Assembly (NCBI GenBank): GCA_002412925.1
Contig: DHVZ01000012.1
Location: 78,263 to 128,962, forward strand
From: Anaerolineales bacterium UBA5195
GTDB taxonomy: Bacteria; Chloroflexota; Anaerolineae; Anaerolineales; Villigracilaceae
Reading direction: 5' to 3'
DNA: 50,700 nucleotides
Position 1 is the stretch's first letter. Every line of letters begins with the position of its first letter. Under the pieces are notes generated by a model that did no database searches, had not been told where the DNA came from, and saw nothing but the letters and a program-made list of their open reading frames with translations. Made by a program: the position numbers and the translations under genes. Positions 8,844 through 19,173 of the stretch are shown in pieces.

Positions 8844-9917
8844 ATGAACCCACTTCCACAAACCCGCCTGGCAAGCGCCCTGCTCCCTGCGCTGGGCAAT
8901 CTGGTTTCGGCTGAAAAGAACTTACTTTCGCCCTTCCTGCTGCCCATTGAGCGTCAACCCTTCCCCGGCGAACTCGAAGCGACCGGTCTGCTGACCGCCA
9001 ACGGACGGCCCAAGCCCGAATTCCAACCCGTTTTGGAGCGTCTGGCGCAGCCCGCCAACCTGGTAGACCTGCGCTTTTCGGCGGGCGATCAGGTTTTCCA
9101 GTTCAGCCTGTACGACGCCAAACCGGGCCAGGCAGCCATTTTGTTGATGAATTCAGACGATGGCCTGCTGCTCGAATATCCCGCTGAGGTGGAATCCATT
9201 TTAGGTGGATTGATGCAGTACACCGGCAACAGCCTGGTGGCGAGTTTCGACTTCCAGGCCAGCCTGCCCAACGGACAAAGCCTGGTGCTGGCCGCCCTGG
9301 CCGATCTGCGCCGCCGGGAGGTGGCCCGCGCTTTTGCTAACCTGATGGTGACCGAACCGCAACCCGTCACCGCTACGGAAGCTGCTCATTGGCTGGCTGA
9401 ATGTCCTGCGAACCCGCAGTGGCTGACCGCCCTGGTGCGCCAAACCGATTCCGGCGCGCCAGACAACGCCCAGGTTCAGGCAGATCTGAGCCATCTTGCA
9501 GAACAGGGCTTCTGCAAGCCAACCAGCGGCGGCTTCCTGCTCGCCGAAACCACCCTGCCCCTGGCCGACCGCCTGGTGCTGATCGACTCCATGTACTCGC
9601 TGGATGCCGCCCGGATGGGCAGCGACAACCGCGCCGAGGTGATCAGCCTGACCGCCCTGCAAGCCGGGGTCAACGACTTCCTCCAAATCGAATTCCAGGG
9701 CGCGGAACTCCTGTGGACCAGTCTCAGCCCGGTTGCGTTTTTAGACCAGGTGCGTTATTACCTCGAAAATGGCGGGGGCGAACCCGCCAACCATACCACT
9801 ACTCTCATCCAGTCGGCCAAACCGCAGGCCGCGCTCGCCTGCCGTCAATGTGGCAGCGCGTTTTCTCCCAACGCCCGTTTCTGCCCCAGGTGCGGGGCCC
9901 CCATCGCCAACGAGTGA
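8844..9917 (+). CDS. Zinc-ribbon protein with two related N-terminal modules, unknown function
   Basis: 357 residues, no signal peptide or membrane helix. The start ATG (MNPLPQ) has AAAGGAAA upstream and begins 13 bases after the previous stop. Residues about 40-145 and 215-330 look like two diverged copies of one module: each has a LEATGLL / LAEQGFC helix-turn, a beta strand run, then an alpha segment ending in LMQYTGNS / VRYYLENGG. The C-terminus is a classic zinc ribbon, CRQCGSAFSPNARFCPRCG, with four Cys. The layout recalls adaptor or chaperone proteins that dock secretion substrates, but that is only an impression. Coupling to the preceding coiled-coil membrane gene suggests joint work. 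Confidence 0.75.
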   Translation: MNPLPQTRLASALLPALGNLVSAEKNLLSPFLLPIERQPFPGELEATGLLTANGRPKPEFQPVLERLAQPANLVDLRFSAGDQVFQFSLYDAKPGQAAILLMNSDDGLLLEYPAEVESILGGLMQYTGNSLVASFDFQASLPNGQSLVLAALADLRRREVARAFANLMVTEPQPVTATEAAHWLAECPANPQWLTALVRQTDSGAPDNAQVQADLSHLAEQGFCKPTSGGFLLAETTLPLADRLVLIDSMYSLDAARMGSDNRAEVISLTALQAGVNDFLQIEFQGAELLWTSLSPVAFLDQVRYYLENGGGEPANHTTTLIQSAKPQAALACRQCGSAFSPNARFCPRCGAPIANE

Positions 9918-9954
9918 TGGAAAAAAGCGGTCAGCCCCCAACAGGATGGTAACA

Positions 9955-10980
9955 ATGAAAACAGCCCATCAATATTGCTCCAAATGCGGTGCGGTTTTAC
10001 CCGTTGATGCAGGCTTCTGCGAACAATGCGGCACAGCCGTGCCAGTCAGGGAGCGGACGGCCCCACCCGCCAGGCCACCCTCTCAAGTCTCGCAACAACA
10101 GGTCTACCCACCCGCTCCCTACTATCCAGTGGCTGCCGGGAAAAAGTCTTTCCCATCCCTGCTGATCGCTATCTTCGGGGCGGCATGCTTGGGGCTGATC
10201 TGTGTGGGGGTACTGCTCATTGGGGGGTATCTCTACTTCCAGAACCAGCCAGAGATGGTTCTGAATCCTGCGAAAACGGCGGAGAACCCGCCTCAGCGAA
10301 CGCCGGTAATTCCAACGGCGCTCCCCCCAACAGGAACACAGGTCTCCCCTACGAAACAGGTTCAACCCATCGGCGGGATTGGTTCTCCCCAGGAGACGTT
10401 CTCCCGCTGGCCATTGGATTATTCGCTCCAATGGGAATTGGGCGAAAACGATGTTTTCATCACCGATATCAACCAGGATCATTCCTGGATCATTGGCCTG
10501 AAGAAACCGGAAAGCATCGTCATGGTCATCCCAGCTGATCCATCGGCATATTATCCCGCCAGTGTAAATATTCGCGTCAAAGTAAAACCCGGCGATTTCG
10601 CCAGCGCGGGACCCTATGGGGTCATCTGCAACTTCCAGGATGAGAATAACTATTACGTGGCTGAAATCTGGAAAAGTTCGTATGGGATCGGAAAAATGCA
10701 AAACGGGGTCTTTACGCCGCTGACTGAACCCTACTGGCAGACCAGCCAGTTCATCAGCCAGGTTGGCCCGGATGGATTTGTGGAGGTGGGTGTGAGTTGT
10801 TTCTCCTACTCCGTAGGGCTGGAAATCAACGGCCTGGGGGAGACCTTCCCGGTTTACGATGCGGGGGAGAGTTTTTCGGGTGGAGCAGTCGCCTTGTTTG
10901 GCGCTTCGAGCCAGGAAGCGCTGGATATGCTGATGGGAATTTTCTACTTCAAGGATTTGGTCATCGAGCCGATGAATTAG
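9955..10980 (+). CDS. Zinc ribbon - membrane helix - extracellular beta-sandwich protein
   Basis: 341 residues from MKTAHQ, preceded by AGGATGGTAAC; longer in-frame starts overlap the previous gene. It has an N-terminal zinc ribbon (CSKCGAVLPVDAGFCEQCG), a Pro/Gln-rich linker, one membrane helix (about 68-93, LLIAIFGAACLGLICVGVLL), a Pro/Thr-rich spacer, and an exported domain of about 200 residues. That domain carries features of laminin-G/DUF1080-like jelly rolls (VNIRVKVKPGDFASAGPYGV, NNYYVAEIWKSSYGIGKMQN). These domains often bind sugars or surfaces. It is the last gene of the four-gene cluster and shares the zinc-ribbon theme with the gene before it. Confidence 0.75.
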   Translation: MKTAHQYCSKCGAVLPVDAGFCEQCGTAVPVRERTAPPARPPSQVSQQQVYPPAPYYPVAAGKKSFPSLLIAIFGAACLGLICVGVLLIGGYLYFQNQPEMVLNPAKTAENPPQRTPVIPTALPPTGTQVSPTKQVQPIGGIGSPQETFSRWPLDYSLQWELGENDVFITDINQDHSWIIGLKKPESIVMVIPADPSAYYPASVNIRVKVKPGDFASAGPYGVICNFQDENNYYVAEIWKSSYGIGKMQNGVFTPLTEPYWQTSQFISQVGPDGFVEVGVSCFSYSVGLEINGLGETFPVYDAGESFSGGAVALFGASSQEALDMLMGIFYFKDLVIEPMN

Positions 10981-11035
10981 CTCCCTGGGCAAACTCGAAC
11001 TACTATCTATGAATCAAAAGACTTTTCCTGTCAAA

Positions 11036-11053
11036 ACAGAAGCTAGCTTCTGT
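11036..11053. other. Perfect 18-bp palindrome ACAGAAGCTAGCTTCTGT
   Basis: It lies between the unknown cluster and recG, 56 bases past the last stop. No T-run follows on either strand, so it is not a good intrinsic terminator. It could be a small operator or a chance hairpin. Confidence 0.35.
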
Positions 11054-11181
11054 CTCACACAAGATCGCAGGCTACCAGCAACATGCAAATCATTGAGACC
11101 ACGATCCGTTTTTCGAGCAAAAATCAGGGTCTGTCACGACCGACTACCGTTTTAGGTTTCACATAGGGTAAAATACTCTCC

Positions 11182-13710
<2,529 letters not shown>

Positions 13711-13717
13711 GTTCGTG

Positions 13718-13760
13718 ACGATGGACGATGGACCGTGGTTTGCCGTTTGTCGTCCATCGT
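13718..13760. repeat. ACGATGGACGA inverted repeat
   Basis: ACGATGGACGA at 13718-13728 is perfectly inverted as TCGTCCATCGT at 13750-13760. The left arm is followed by a second GATGGAC. It lies just after the recG stop and ahead of the coaD ribosome-binding site. It could form a hairpin in the recG-coaD transcript; no T-run follows. Confidence 0.6.
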
Positions 13761-13798
13761 TGAGTGAGGCCTATTTCGTTTTCCTGGAGTCATCTTTT

Positions 13799-14317
13799 AT
13801 GGTAAGAGCCATTTTCCCCGCCACATTCGACCCGATCCACTACGGCCATATGGATATCGCCGAGCGCGCTGCCCGGCTGTTTGACGAGATAGTCATTGCC
13901 GTTTACGATAAACCGCTGAAATCCCTGTTATTTTCACCTGAAGAACGAATTGACCTGGTTAAGCAATCTTTCAAAGACCACCCCAAAATCCGCGTTGTGG
14001 GCTACAGTGGGCTGACAGTCAACAAGGCGCATGAAATCGATGCCCAGGTAATTGTGCGCGGCTTGCGTGTCTTTTCAGATTTCGAGTTCGAGTTCCGCAT
14101 GGCGCTGGCGAACCACCGCCTATCCAGGGATGTGGAAACCGTGGCGTTTATCACCAATGAAGAGCACACCTTTATCTCATCCACCACCGTGCGCGAGATT
14201 GCCATGCTCAACGGCGACATTTCGAGCATGGTGCCGCCGCATGTGGAGGCTGCATTAAAGCGCAAAGTGGCCGAAATGAGTGACAGTCAGCTCCCGGCGA
14301 ATGCGCTGCGGGATTAG
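13799..14317 (+). CDS. coaD: Phosphopantetheine adenylyltransferase
   Basis: It transfers AMP from ATP to 4'-phosphopantetheine, the fourth step of coenzyme A synthesis. At 172 residues it is slightly longer than the usual 160. The nucleotidyltransferase signature is present: ATFDPIHYGHMDIAERA (HxGH variant TxxH...GH), KSLLFSPEER, VVGYSGLTV, IVRGLRVFSDFEFE, and the ISSTTVREI motif. ATG is chosen for GGAG about nine bases upstream and because the N-terminus MVRAIFPATFDP matches the family; a longer in-frame start is spurious. The enzyme is cytosolic and hexameric in known cases. Confidence 0.95.
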   Translation: MVRAIFPATFDPIHYGHMDIAERAARLFDEIVIAVYDKPLKSLLFSPEERIDLVKQSFKDHPKIRVVGYSGLTVNKAHEIDAQVIVRGLRVFSDFEFEFRMALANHRLSRDVETVAFITNEEHTFISSTTVREIAMLNGDISSMVPPHVEAALKRKVAEMSDSQLPANALRD

Positions 14318-14354
14318 GGAGATTTTTTTGCTTGAAGATTTTCTTTTAAAAATA

Positions 14355-14406
14355 CTGCATTTTAGGGTGTGAGCGTGCGTACGCACGCTCACACCCTAAA
14401 ATGCAG
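14355..14406. repeat. Perfect 52-bp palindrome
   Basis: Each 26-base arm is CTGCATTTTAGGGTGTGAGC followed by GTGCGT, meeting the other arm with no loop at GTGCGTACGCAC. The arm's first 21 bases match, with two changes, the inner block of the dispersed repeat at 1-50. It lies between coaD and the coiled-coil gene. RNA would form a long hairpin, but no T-run follows. Confidence 0.9.
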
Positions 14407-14565
14407 GGTTCTATTTCGAATATTCCCAATGAACCCAAGTCATCACAGCCTGAGTTTGTTATATAATTACAGAGTACCGCGTAAATCACTAGAAGCGGTG
14501 GCACGTCAGCAAAATCATTTTTGCTACGATCATCGAAACGCCTGTCCGCCAAAGCGGAGGACCTT

Positions 14566-15075
14566 ATGGACATCCTGCACCTTGTAGACCGCCTCGAAGA
14601 ACTTTTCAACGAAAGCCGCGCCCTGCCCTTCACCCGCAATGTGGTTGTGGATGAAGATAAAATGCTGGATATTATCGACCAGATGCGAGTCACCATCCCC
14701 GAGGAAGTGAAAAAAGCCCAGCAATTGCTGGCGCAGAAAGACCGCATCCTGGCTCAGGCCCAGGAAGAAGCCAGCCGGATTGTGACCCTCGCCAAGGAAA
14801 AGGCTGAACAAATTGTCGAACGTGAGGCCATCGTCAAAAGTGCCCAAACCCGCGCCAGTCAGATTGTCAACCAGGCGCGCGAGGATGCGAACATCACCCG
14901 CCGCGACGCGGATGATTACGTTATCGACAGCCTGCAAAATATGGAAGAAGAAGTCACCCGCCTGCTGACACAGGTTCGCAATGGGATTCGAAAAATCGAA
15001 GAAGACCGCCTGCACGGGCCTGCCTCCACGGCAGCAGAAATGAAACCCGAGCCAACCTCGGCAGGCAACGAATAA
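14566..15075 (+). CDS. Coiled-coil protein resembling ATP synthase subunit b / DivIVA-like
   Basis: 169 residues. A short N-terminal segment (MDILHLVDRLEELFNESRAL) and an acidic hinge (VDEDKMLDIIDQMRVTIPEE) lead into a long Ala/Glu/Gln-rich coiled coil at about 45-125 (AQQLLAQKDRILAQAQEEAS). A second helix follows (YVIDSLQNMEEEVTRLLTQV), with a disordered tail. There is no membrane helix, so it is not a true F0 b subunit despite the similarity that databases often report. Related short proteins sit beside coaD in other Chloroflexota and Gram-positives; the function is unproven. The ATG has AGCGGAGGA upstream. A TATAAT at 14462 is a plausible -10. A strong terminator follows directly. Confidence 0.8.
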   Translation: MDILHLVDRLEELFNESRALPFTRNVVVDEDKMLDIIDQMRVTIPEEVKKAQQLLAQKDRILAQAQEEASRIVTLAKEKAEQIVEREAIVKSAQTRASQIVNQAREDANITRRDADDYVIDSLQNMEEEVTRLLTQVRNGIRKIEEDRLHGPASTAAEMKPEPTSAGNE

Positions 15076-15077
15076 AT

Positions 15078-15117
15078 AAAAAGGGAAGTCCCCGCAATTG
15101 CGGGGACTTCCCTTTTT
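15078..15117. terminator. Bidirectional intrinsic terminator
   Basis: The perfect stem AAGGGAAGTCCCCGC / GCGGGGACTTCCCTT has a short AATT centre, an A-run on the left and T5 on the right. It ends the plus-strand coiled-coil gene and the minus-strand GT87-like gene, which converge here. Confidence 0.95.
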
Positions 15118-15134
15118 CAACGAGCCATCTGGTA

Positions 15135-16370
15135 TTAGGATTTCTCCGCAGGCACGGCCGGGGGCAATTCCGCCGGGGCGCGGAAGACCATCCACCAGGT
15201 AATGAAAAGCACCAATACGGCCACCCAGATGCTCCACATATCGCGCTGAATGGTGAGCGCCTCGCTATCGGGGTTCATCCAGAACAGCACCAGCCCGATC
15301 ATCGATAACACGTCGAAGGCGAGCAGGAACAGGGTGGCATGCACATATGTCTCGCGGCGCCGGATCAAATCAAAGGCGATGTAACAGATGGGGATGATGA
15401 GCAAAACATAATCATAAGACCAGAGGTAAGGCGGCAGCAGCACCCCCAACGCAATCGCCGCGCTAAACGCCATCAACGGGGAGAGAGTCTCCTGCTTTTT
15501 CCAGACCAGGAAGGCAAAAAAGGCTACCAGCGCCAGCGCTATGAAACCATATAAGGCAAAGGCGCAGGGTGAATCCCCGCTACAGGCCAGCCGGGTATAG
15601 CTCAGGAGGGTCGGTTGGTGCCCCAGGCGCATGCCAAGCAGGTTTTCTCCCGCTCCCAGGAACTTTTGCACCCAGAGCGGATCCTGAATCAGGCCAATGA
15701 GAAGCAGCCCCACCCCGCCCAGGGCAAGCCCGCCCAGGACCCGCCAGTTGCGCCGGAAGAGCAGCCAAAGGCCAATCAGCGCCACCACTGTCAAAAGCGG
15801 GGGTTTGAGCGCCAGTCCGGCAAGCGCGAGCCCCGCCAGCCAAGGATGGCGCGTTTCCATGAAAAACAGCGCCAGCGTTAGGAAAACCAGGAAAAGCGCC
15901 GCGATCGTGCCGGTCATCAAGCCGAGGAAGACATTCCCATTCAAAATGGTAGCCACCAGCACAAAAATGGCATAAGCCTGCCGATTCAACCCCTCCCAGC
16001 GCGTGGCCAGCCATAGGATGCAGAGTGCAATCAAGACCTGCGCCAGCAGATCCCAAAGAAGGTAGGCTTTTTCTATTGGGAAAAATCCCAGCGGGGCTGT
16101 CACCAAAGCCAGGGGCAGTGGATAAGGGAAAATCTTATTGGGTATCCAAATTGCGCCATTCGCGTGGTGGCCGCCCACCCAGTCAGTTGTCGAATAGGGA
16201 TGCTCGCCAGTCCACGCCATCCGCCCGGAGAGCCAGAACGTGAAGAAACCGTTATTGACATAATCCACGTTGCGTTCGTTGTTGACAGCGATCCCATAAT
16301 AGACAGGCAAAAGCGCCGCAAGCGCCAGGACGGCCCACCAACGTTCGAAGAAGATCTTGATTTTTTCCAT
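15135..16370 (-). CDS. Multi-membrane glycosyltransferase (GT87 / DUF2029-like)
   Basis: 411 residues with about ten membrane helices. The N-terminal loop after the first helix contains DYVNNGFFTFWLSGRMAWTG and HPYSTTDWVG, matching the polyprenyl-phosphate-mannose-dependent GT87 pattern in which an acidic residue in the first extracytoplasmic loop is catalytic. Inner helices are leucine- and alanine-rich (LAGLALAGLALKPPLLTVVA, with the KP motif seen in DUF2029). It likely adds a mannose or similar sugar to a lipid or glycan at the outer face of the membrane; the substrate is unknown. It lies eight bases downstream of the AMP nucleosidase in the same direction. Confidence 0.8.
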   Translation of the reverse strand: MEKIKIFFERWWAVLALAALLPVYYGIAVNNERNVDYVNNGFFTFWLSGRMAWTGEHPYSTTDWVGGHHANGAIWIPNKIFPYPLPLALVTAPLGFFPIEKAYLLWDLLAQVLIALCILWLATRWEGLNRQAYAIFVLVATILNGNVFLGLMTGTIAALFLVFLTLALFFMETRHPWLAGLALAGLALKPPLLTVVALIGLWLLFRRNWRVLGGLALGGVGLLLIGLIQDPLWVQKFLGAGENLLGMRLGHQPTLLSYTRLACSGDSPCAFALYGFIALALVAFFAFLVWKKQETLSPLMAFSAAIALGVLLPPYLWSYDYVLLIIPICYIAFDLIRRRETYVHATLFLLAFDVLSMIGLVLFWMNPDSEALTIQRDMWSIWVAVLVLFITWWMVFRAPAELPPAVPAEKS

Positions 16371-16378
16371 CTCCGGCC

Positions 16379-17158
16379 TTATTCGAATTCAAAACGGAGG
16401 TGCTTCACGGTCAAGCCATTGTCGATCAATTCGCGCAGGGAATCAATCCCGATCTGCAGATGCTCATTGACGAACGCCTGTGTAACCTGCGCGTCACTTT
16501 CGGCTGTTTTGACTCCCTCAGGGGTCATGGGCTGATCGGAGACGAGCAGCAGCGCACCGGTGGGAATTTCGTTATAAAAACCCGTGCTGAAGATGGTGGC
16601 AGTCTCCATGTCAACCGCCATGGCGCGAATGCGGCGCAGGTAAGCCTTGAAATCGTCATCGTGCTCCCAGACTCGCCGGTTGGTGGTGTAAACCGTCCCG
16701 GTCCAATAATCACGTCCGTGATTGCGGATGGTGGTCGAAACCGCTTTTTGCAGACTGAAGGCTGGCAGCGAGGGCACTTCAGGCGGGAAATAATCGTTCG
16801 AGGTGCCCTCGCCGCGAATAGCCGCAATCGGCAGGATCAGGTCGCCAAGCTGGCTTTTTTCCTTCAAACCACCGCATTTCCCCAGGAACAAGACCGCCCT
16901 GGGCTGGATCGCGCTCAATAAATCCATGATGGTCGCGGCATTGGTGCTGCCCATCCCAAAGTTGATGATGGTGATGCGCCCGGCGTTGGCGTTGGGCATC
17001 GGTTTATCCAGCCCACGCACGGCAACATTGTTCCATTCAGCAAAAGTCTGCACGTAGTTATTGAAATTGGTCAGCAAAATATACTGGCCAAACTCACCCA
17101 AGCCCCTGCCGGTGTAGCGCGGCAGCCAGTTTTGGACAATTTCATCCTTGGTCTTCAT
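16379..17158 (-). CDS. amn: AMP nucleosidase, short form
   Basis: 259 residues of the PNP/UDP phosphorylase fold. Key stretches are INFGMGSTNAATIMDLL, VLFLGKCGGLKEKSQLGDLI, EGTSNDYFPPEVPSLPAF, AVDMETATIFSTGFYNEIP and LLLVSDQPMTPEGVKTAESD. These match short AMP nucleosidases (AMP + water to adenine + ribose 5-phosphate), which lack the N-terminal regulatory domain of the E. coli enzyme. The start is the ATG overlapping the methyltransferase stop (ATGA), indicating translational coupling. The upstream in-frame start inside the methyltransferase gene is not credible. Role: purine salvage or AMP-level control. Confidence 0.88.
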   Translation of the reverse strand: MKTKDEIVQNWLPRYTGRGLGEFGQYILLTNFNNYVQTFAEWNNVAVRGLDKPMPNANAGRITIINFGMGSTNAATIMDLLSAIQPRAVLFLGKCGGLKEKSQLGDLILPIAAIRGEGTSNDYFPPEVPSLPAFSLQKAVSTTIRNHGRDYWTGTVYTTNRRVWEHDDDFKAYLRRIRAMAVDMETATIFSTGFYNEIPTGALLLVSDQPMTPEGVKTAESDAQVTQAFVNEHLQIGIDSLRELIDNGLTVKHLRFEFE

Positions 17159-17874
17159 ACCGCCTCCCAGGCCTGGTACAAACCCAGGCGTCCACCTTCG
17201 CCATCGGAGTAAAACAGATCCACCACCCGGAAGCCTGTTTCTGCGGCCAACCGGCTTAATTCCTGCGCTGAAAAGTGATGCACGTAGCGCAGCCCTGTTC
17301 CACCGCCGCGCCAATCGAGCAGGAAGTCACCTTCGTCCACCTCCGCCGCTGAGAACTCCGCCGCACTCCACGCCTGGATGCGCGCCCTGAGCTTTTCGCT
17401 GCTTAAAAACTGCCAGTTGGAGTGGATGAATTTCCCTTCGGGTTCGAGCAAGCTGCGAACTTTTTGCAAAATTCCCCGGCGCATTTCGAGGCCCGGGATA
17501 TGGTGAAGAACAGCAAAGGCCGTAATCAACGAATAGTGACTGGCGCTGAGTGAACTGGCCCAATCATCTGCCGCCAAATCAGCAGCGCGAAATGAAACAG
17601 AAAAACCTTCAGGCTGGGTTTCAGCCTCAGCAAGGAGCGGCAGGCTGAAATCTAGGCCAAGATATGTCCCGTGGAAGCCGGTCTGGGCCAGGCTGCGCGC
17701 CAGTTCGCCATTTCCGCAGCCCAAATCCAGGATGCGCTCCATCCCTTCCAGGCTGGACAGGATTTTTCGCACCCCTGGCTGAATGCGCTGGCGTGTGGCC
17801 GAGAAGTTCTTGCCGAAAGCAGCATAGAATTGGCGGTTGAGTTCCACCAACTGGTGGGCTGTGGTTATGTTCAT
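17155..17874 (-). CDS. Class I SAM-dependent methyltransferase
   Basis: 239 residues. Motif I is ILDLGCGNGELARSLAQ (about residues 42-58), the acidic motif II is YLGLDFSLPLLAEA, then FRAADLAADDW, and motif IV is YSLITAFAVLHHIPG. The C-terminus (VHHFSAQELSRLAAETGFRV then VVDLFYSDG) is typical of small-molecule or tRNA methyltransferases of the Methyltransf_11/25 class. The substrate cannot be told. ATGA overlap with the AMP nucleosidase makes a two-gene unit. No Shine-Dalgarno is seen; the -10-like TATAAT sits only six bases before the ATG, so the transcript may be leaderless. Confidence 0.85.
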   Translation of the reverse strand: MNITTAHQLVELNRQFYAAFGKNFSATRQRIQPGVRKILSSLEGMERILDLGCGNGELARSLAQTGFHGTYLGLDFSLPLLAEAETQPEGFSVSFRAADLAADDWASSLSASHYSLITAFAVLHHIPGLEMRRGILQKVRSLLEPEGKFIHSNWQFLSSEKLRARIQAWSAAEFSAAEVDEGDFLLDWRGGGTGLRYVHHFSAQELSRLAAETGFRVVDLFYSDGEGGRLGLYQAWEAV

Positions 17875-17880
17875 ATGTTG

Positions 17881-17886
17881 ATTATA
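17881..17886 (-). promoter_or_regulatory. Candidate -10 box placing transcription start at the ATG
   Basis: On the minus strand TATAAT is followed by CAACAT and then the ATG of the methyltransferase gene. Initiation seven bases downstream of the -10 would begin at or next to the start codon. No good -35 was found. Confidence 0.45.
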
Positions 17887-17932
17887 TAATACCCCCGCTT
17901 ACAAATTGCGTTCTCCCGCATAGAAAAAGCCC

Positions 17933-18044
17933 GGTCTCCAGGATTTCCTGCCTGCCTTGATGGGTGCTTGCCCTGATGGGTTTACAGGGTACAGGGCAAA
18001 GAATGCCAGATTTGGAGGGCTTCCACGAAGATTTCCAAAGGGCC
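17933..18044 (+). repeat. Dispersed MITE-like repeat, copy A (long form)
   Basis: It starts GGTCTCCAGGATTTCC and ends GAAGATTTCCAAAGGGCC, which are imperfect inverted ends. The centre contains GCTTGCCCTGATGGGTTTAC followed by AGGGTA, shared exactly with copy D at 22525. It lies between divergent-neighbour transcription units with no coding sign. Confidence 0.75.
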
Positions 18045-18097
18045 AAAAGCGCAATTTGTGATTTTGAAGGGTGTAATTTATCAGGCTTAAATCAAAA

Positions 18098-18121
18098 CGG
18101 GAACGCCCGTGAGCGTTCCCG
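18098..18121 (-). terminator. Intrinsic terminator of the LysM-protein gene
   Basis: The stem is CGGGAACGC / GCGTTCCCG with a CCGTGA loop. On the minus strand it is followed by TTTTGATT. It lies 23 bases past the stop codon of the LysM gene. Confidence 0.8.
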
Positions 18122-18143
18122 TGCAGGTTTGAGGCTGTGACAG

Positions 18144-18968
18144 CTAAGGTCTGCGCAGCATATAGGAAGGCCTGCGGCCATAGACCCGCCAGGCGTAAAT
18201 CCCAAGGATCGCGCCCAATAGTAAAAGAATGCCTCCAACAATGGCAAGCCAGTTGTTCGAATCAGTCTGGTCAACGGGATTCTGGGGTGTGGCCTCCCCT
18301 CCTTTTTGCGCGCCGAAATCGACAAAAATTTGTTCGCCGGGTTTAATCTCGAGCGTATAGTTAAGCTGGGTGGTGGGGTTGTAGCCCTCCGGCGCGGCAG
18401 CCGAAATATTATATGTGCCCTGGATCACTTTTTCGAACAGTGTGGCATTCTCACAGAGCGGGTCAACCCCGGTTGAGGTATTAATTGTTTTTGAATATTG
18501 CCCTGAAGTTCCGATGACACTGAGAGCGCCATTGGGAATGACCCCTTCTGTATCCTGGCGTAAGGCATCTCCGTTGAGATCTTCGTACAGCAAGACGCAG
18601 ACGATGGCCTCGCCAAGGGAAGGCGTCGGGCTGGGCTGGGCTGGTGTGGCCGTGGCTTCCGCATCTGCAGTGGGTGTGGCGCCGCCCGAAGGACCGCCCA
18701 CGCCAATCCTGAGCTGTTGTCCAACACTCAGGGTACAGTTCTCATCCAGACGGTTCAGCGCCTTTAATTGGTCTACGGGCACCCCGGTCAATAACGAGAT
18801 GCGCGTACAATTTTCGCCTTCCTGCACGACATAGATGATGGTGCCATCTGCGCCGGGAGTGGGGGTGGCGAATTGCTGGTAACCTCCGGAGGCCTGCGCG
18901 GTCAGCGAAACGCTAGCCAGCAGGAACAGGGTAAGTGTAATTGTGGTGATATAAAGCAATCGTTTCAT
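18144..18968 (-). CDS. Exported LysM-domain protein with C-terminal membrane anchor
   Basis: 274 residues. Signal peptide 1-27 (cleaved near AQASGG), then a LysM domain at about 45-90 (VVQEGENCTRISLLTGVPVD, LNRLDENCTLSVGQQLRI) that in other proteins binds peptidoglycan or chitin-like glycans. A Thr/Pro/Ala linker follows (ATPTADAEATATPAQPSP), then a beta domain like the B-repeats of surface adhesins (LLYEDLNGDALRQDTEGVIP), one membrane helix near 240-262 and a short basic tail. Two Cys in the LysM suggest an oxidised, exported domain. ATG chosen for the signal peptide. Likely a cell-wall-facing surface protein. Confidence 0.85.
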   Translation of the reverse strand: MKRLLYITTITLTLFLLASVSLTAQASGGYQQFATPTPGADGTIIYVVQEGENCTRISLLTGVPVDQLKALNRLDENCTLSVGQQLRIGVGGPSGGATPTADAEATATPAQPSPTPSLGEAIVCVLLYEDLNGDALRQDTEGVIPNGALSVIGTSGQYSKTINTSTGVDPLCENATLFEKVIQGTYNISAAAPEGYNPTTQLNYTLEIKPGEQIFVDFGAQKGGEATPQNPVDQTDSNNWLAIVGGILLLLGAILGIYAWRVYGRRPSYMLRRP

Positions 18969-19020
18969 GATGTTCCCATTATACAACAGGCTGTAAATCC
19001 ATTCAGATGCTCGGCAACTG

Positions 19021-19045
19021 GGTCCACAGGATTTCCCAAAGGACC
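19021..19045 (+). repeat. Dispersed MITE-like repeat, minimal copy B
   Basis: GGTCCACAGGATTTCCC then AAAGGACC. Only the two ends of the family remain, forming a 25-base element with inverted GGTCC/GGACC ends. Confidence 0.55.
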
Positions 19046-19076
19046 AACAATTACGTAACGAACCCAAATTTTACTT

Positions 19077-19082
19077 TATAAT
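19077..19082 (+). promoter_or_regulatory. Candidate -10 box for purA
   Basis: TATAAT lies about 90 bases before the purA start, so repeat copy C would fall in the 5' leader. No clear -35 is seen at the proper distance. Confidence 0.35.
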
Positions 19083-19098
19083 CCGTAGCGTTCATTTG

Positions 19099-19144
19099 GG
19101 TCTCCAGGATTTTGGGGTCTTGCCGCGGAGATTCCCAAAGGGCC
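19099..19144 (+). repeat. Dispersed MITE-like repeat, short copy C
   Basis: GGTCTCCAGGATTTTGGGGT joined to CTTGCCGCGGAGATTCCCAA and AGGGCC. It has both ends of the family, with the centre missing compared with copy A. It sits in the purA leader. Confidence 0.7.
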
Positions 19145-19173
19145 TTTCATTTTACTTTTGCATGGAGAAAATT

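Noticed and set aside
14566..15075. True ATP synthase subunit b
   Set aside because: There is no membrane helix and no other atp gene nearby; only the coiled coil is similar.
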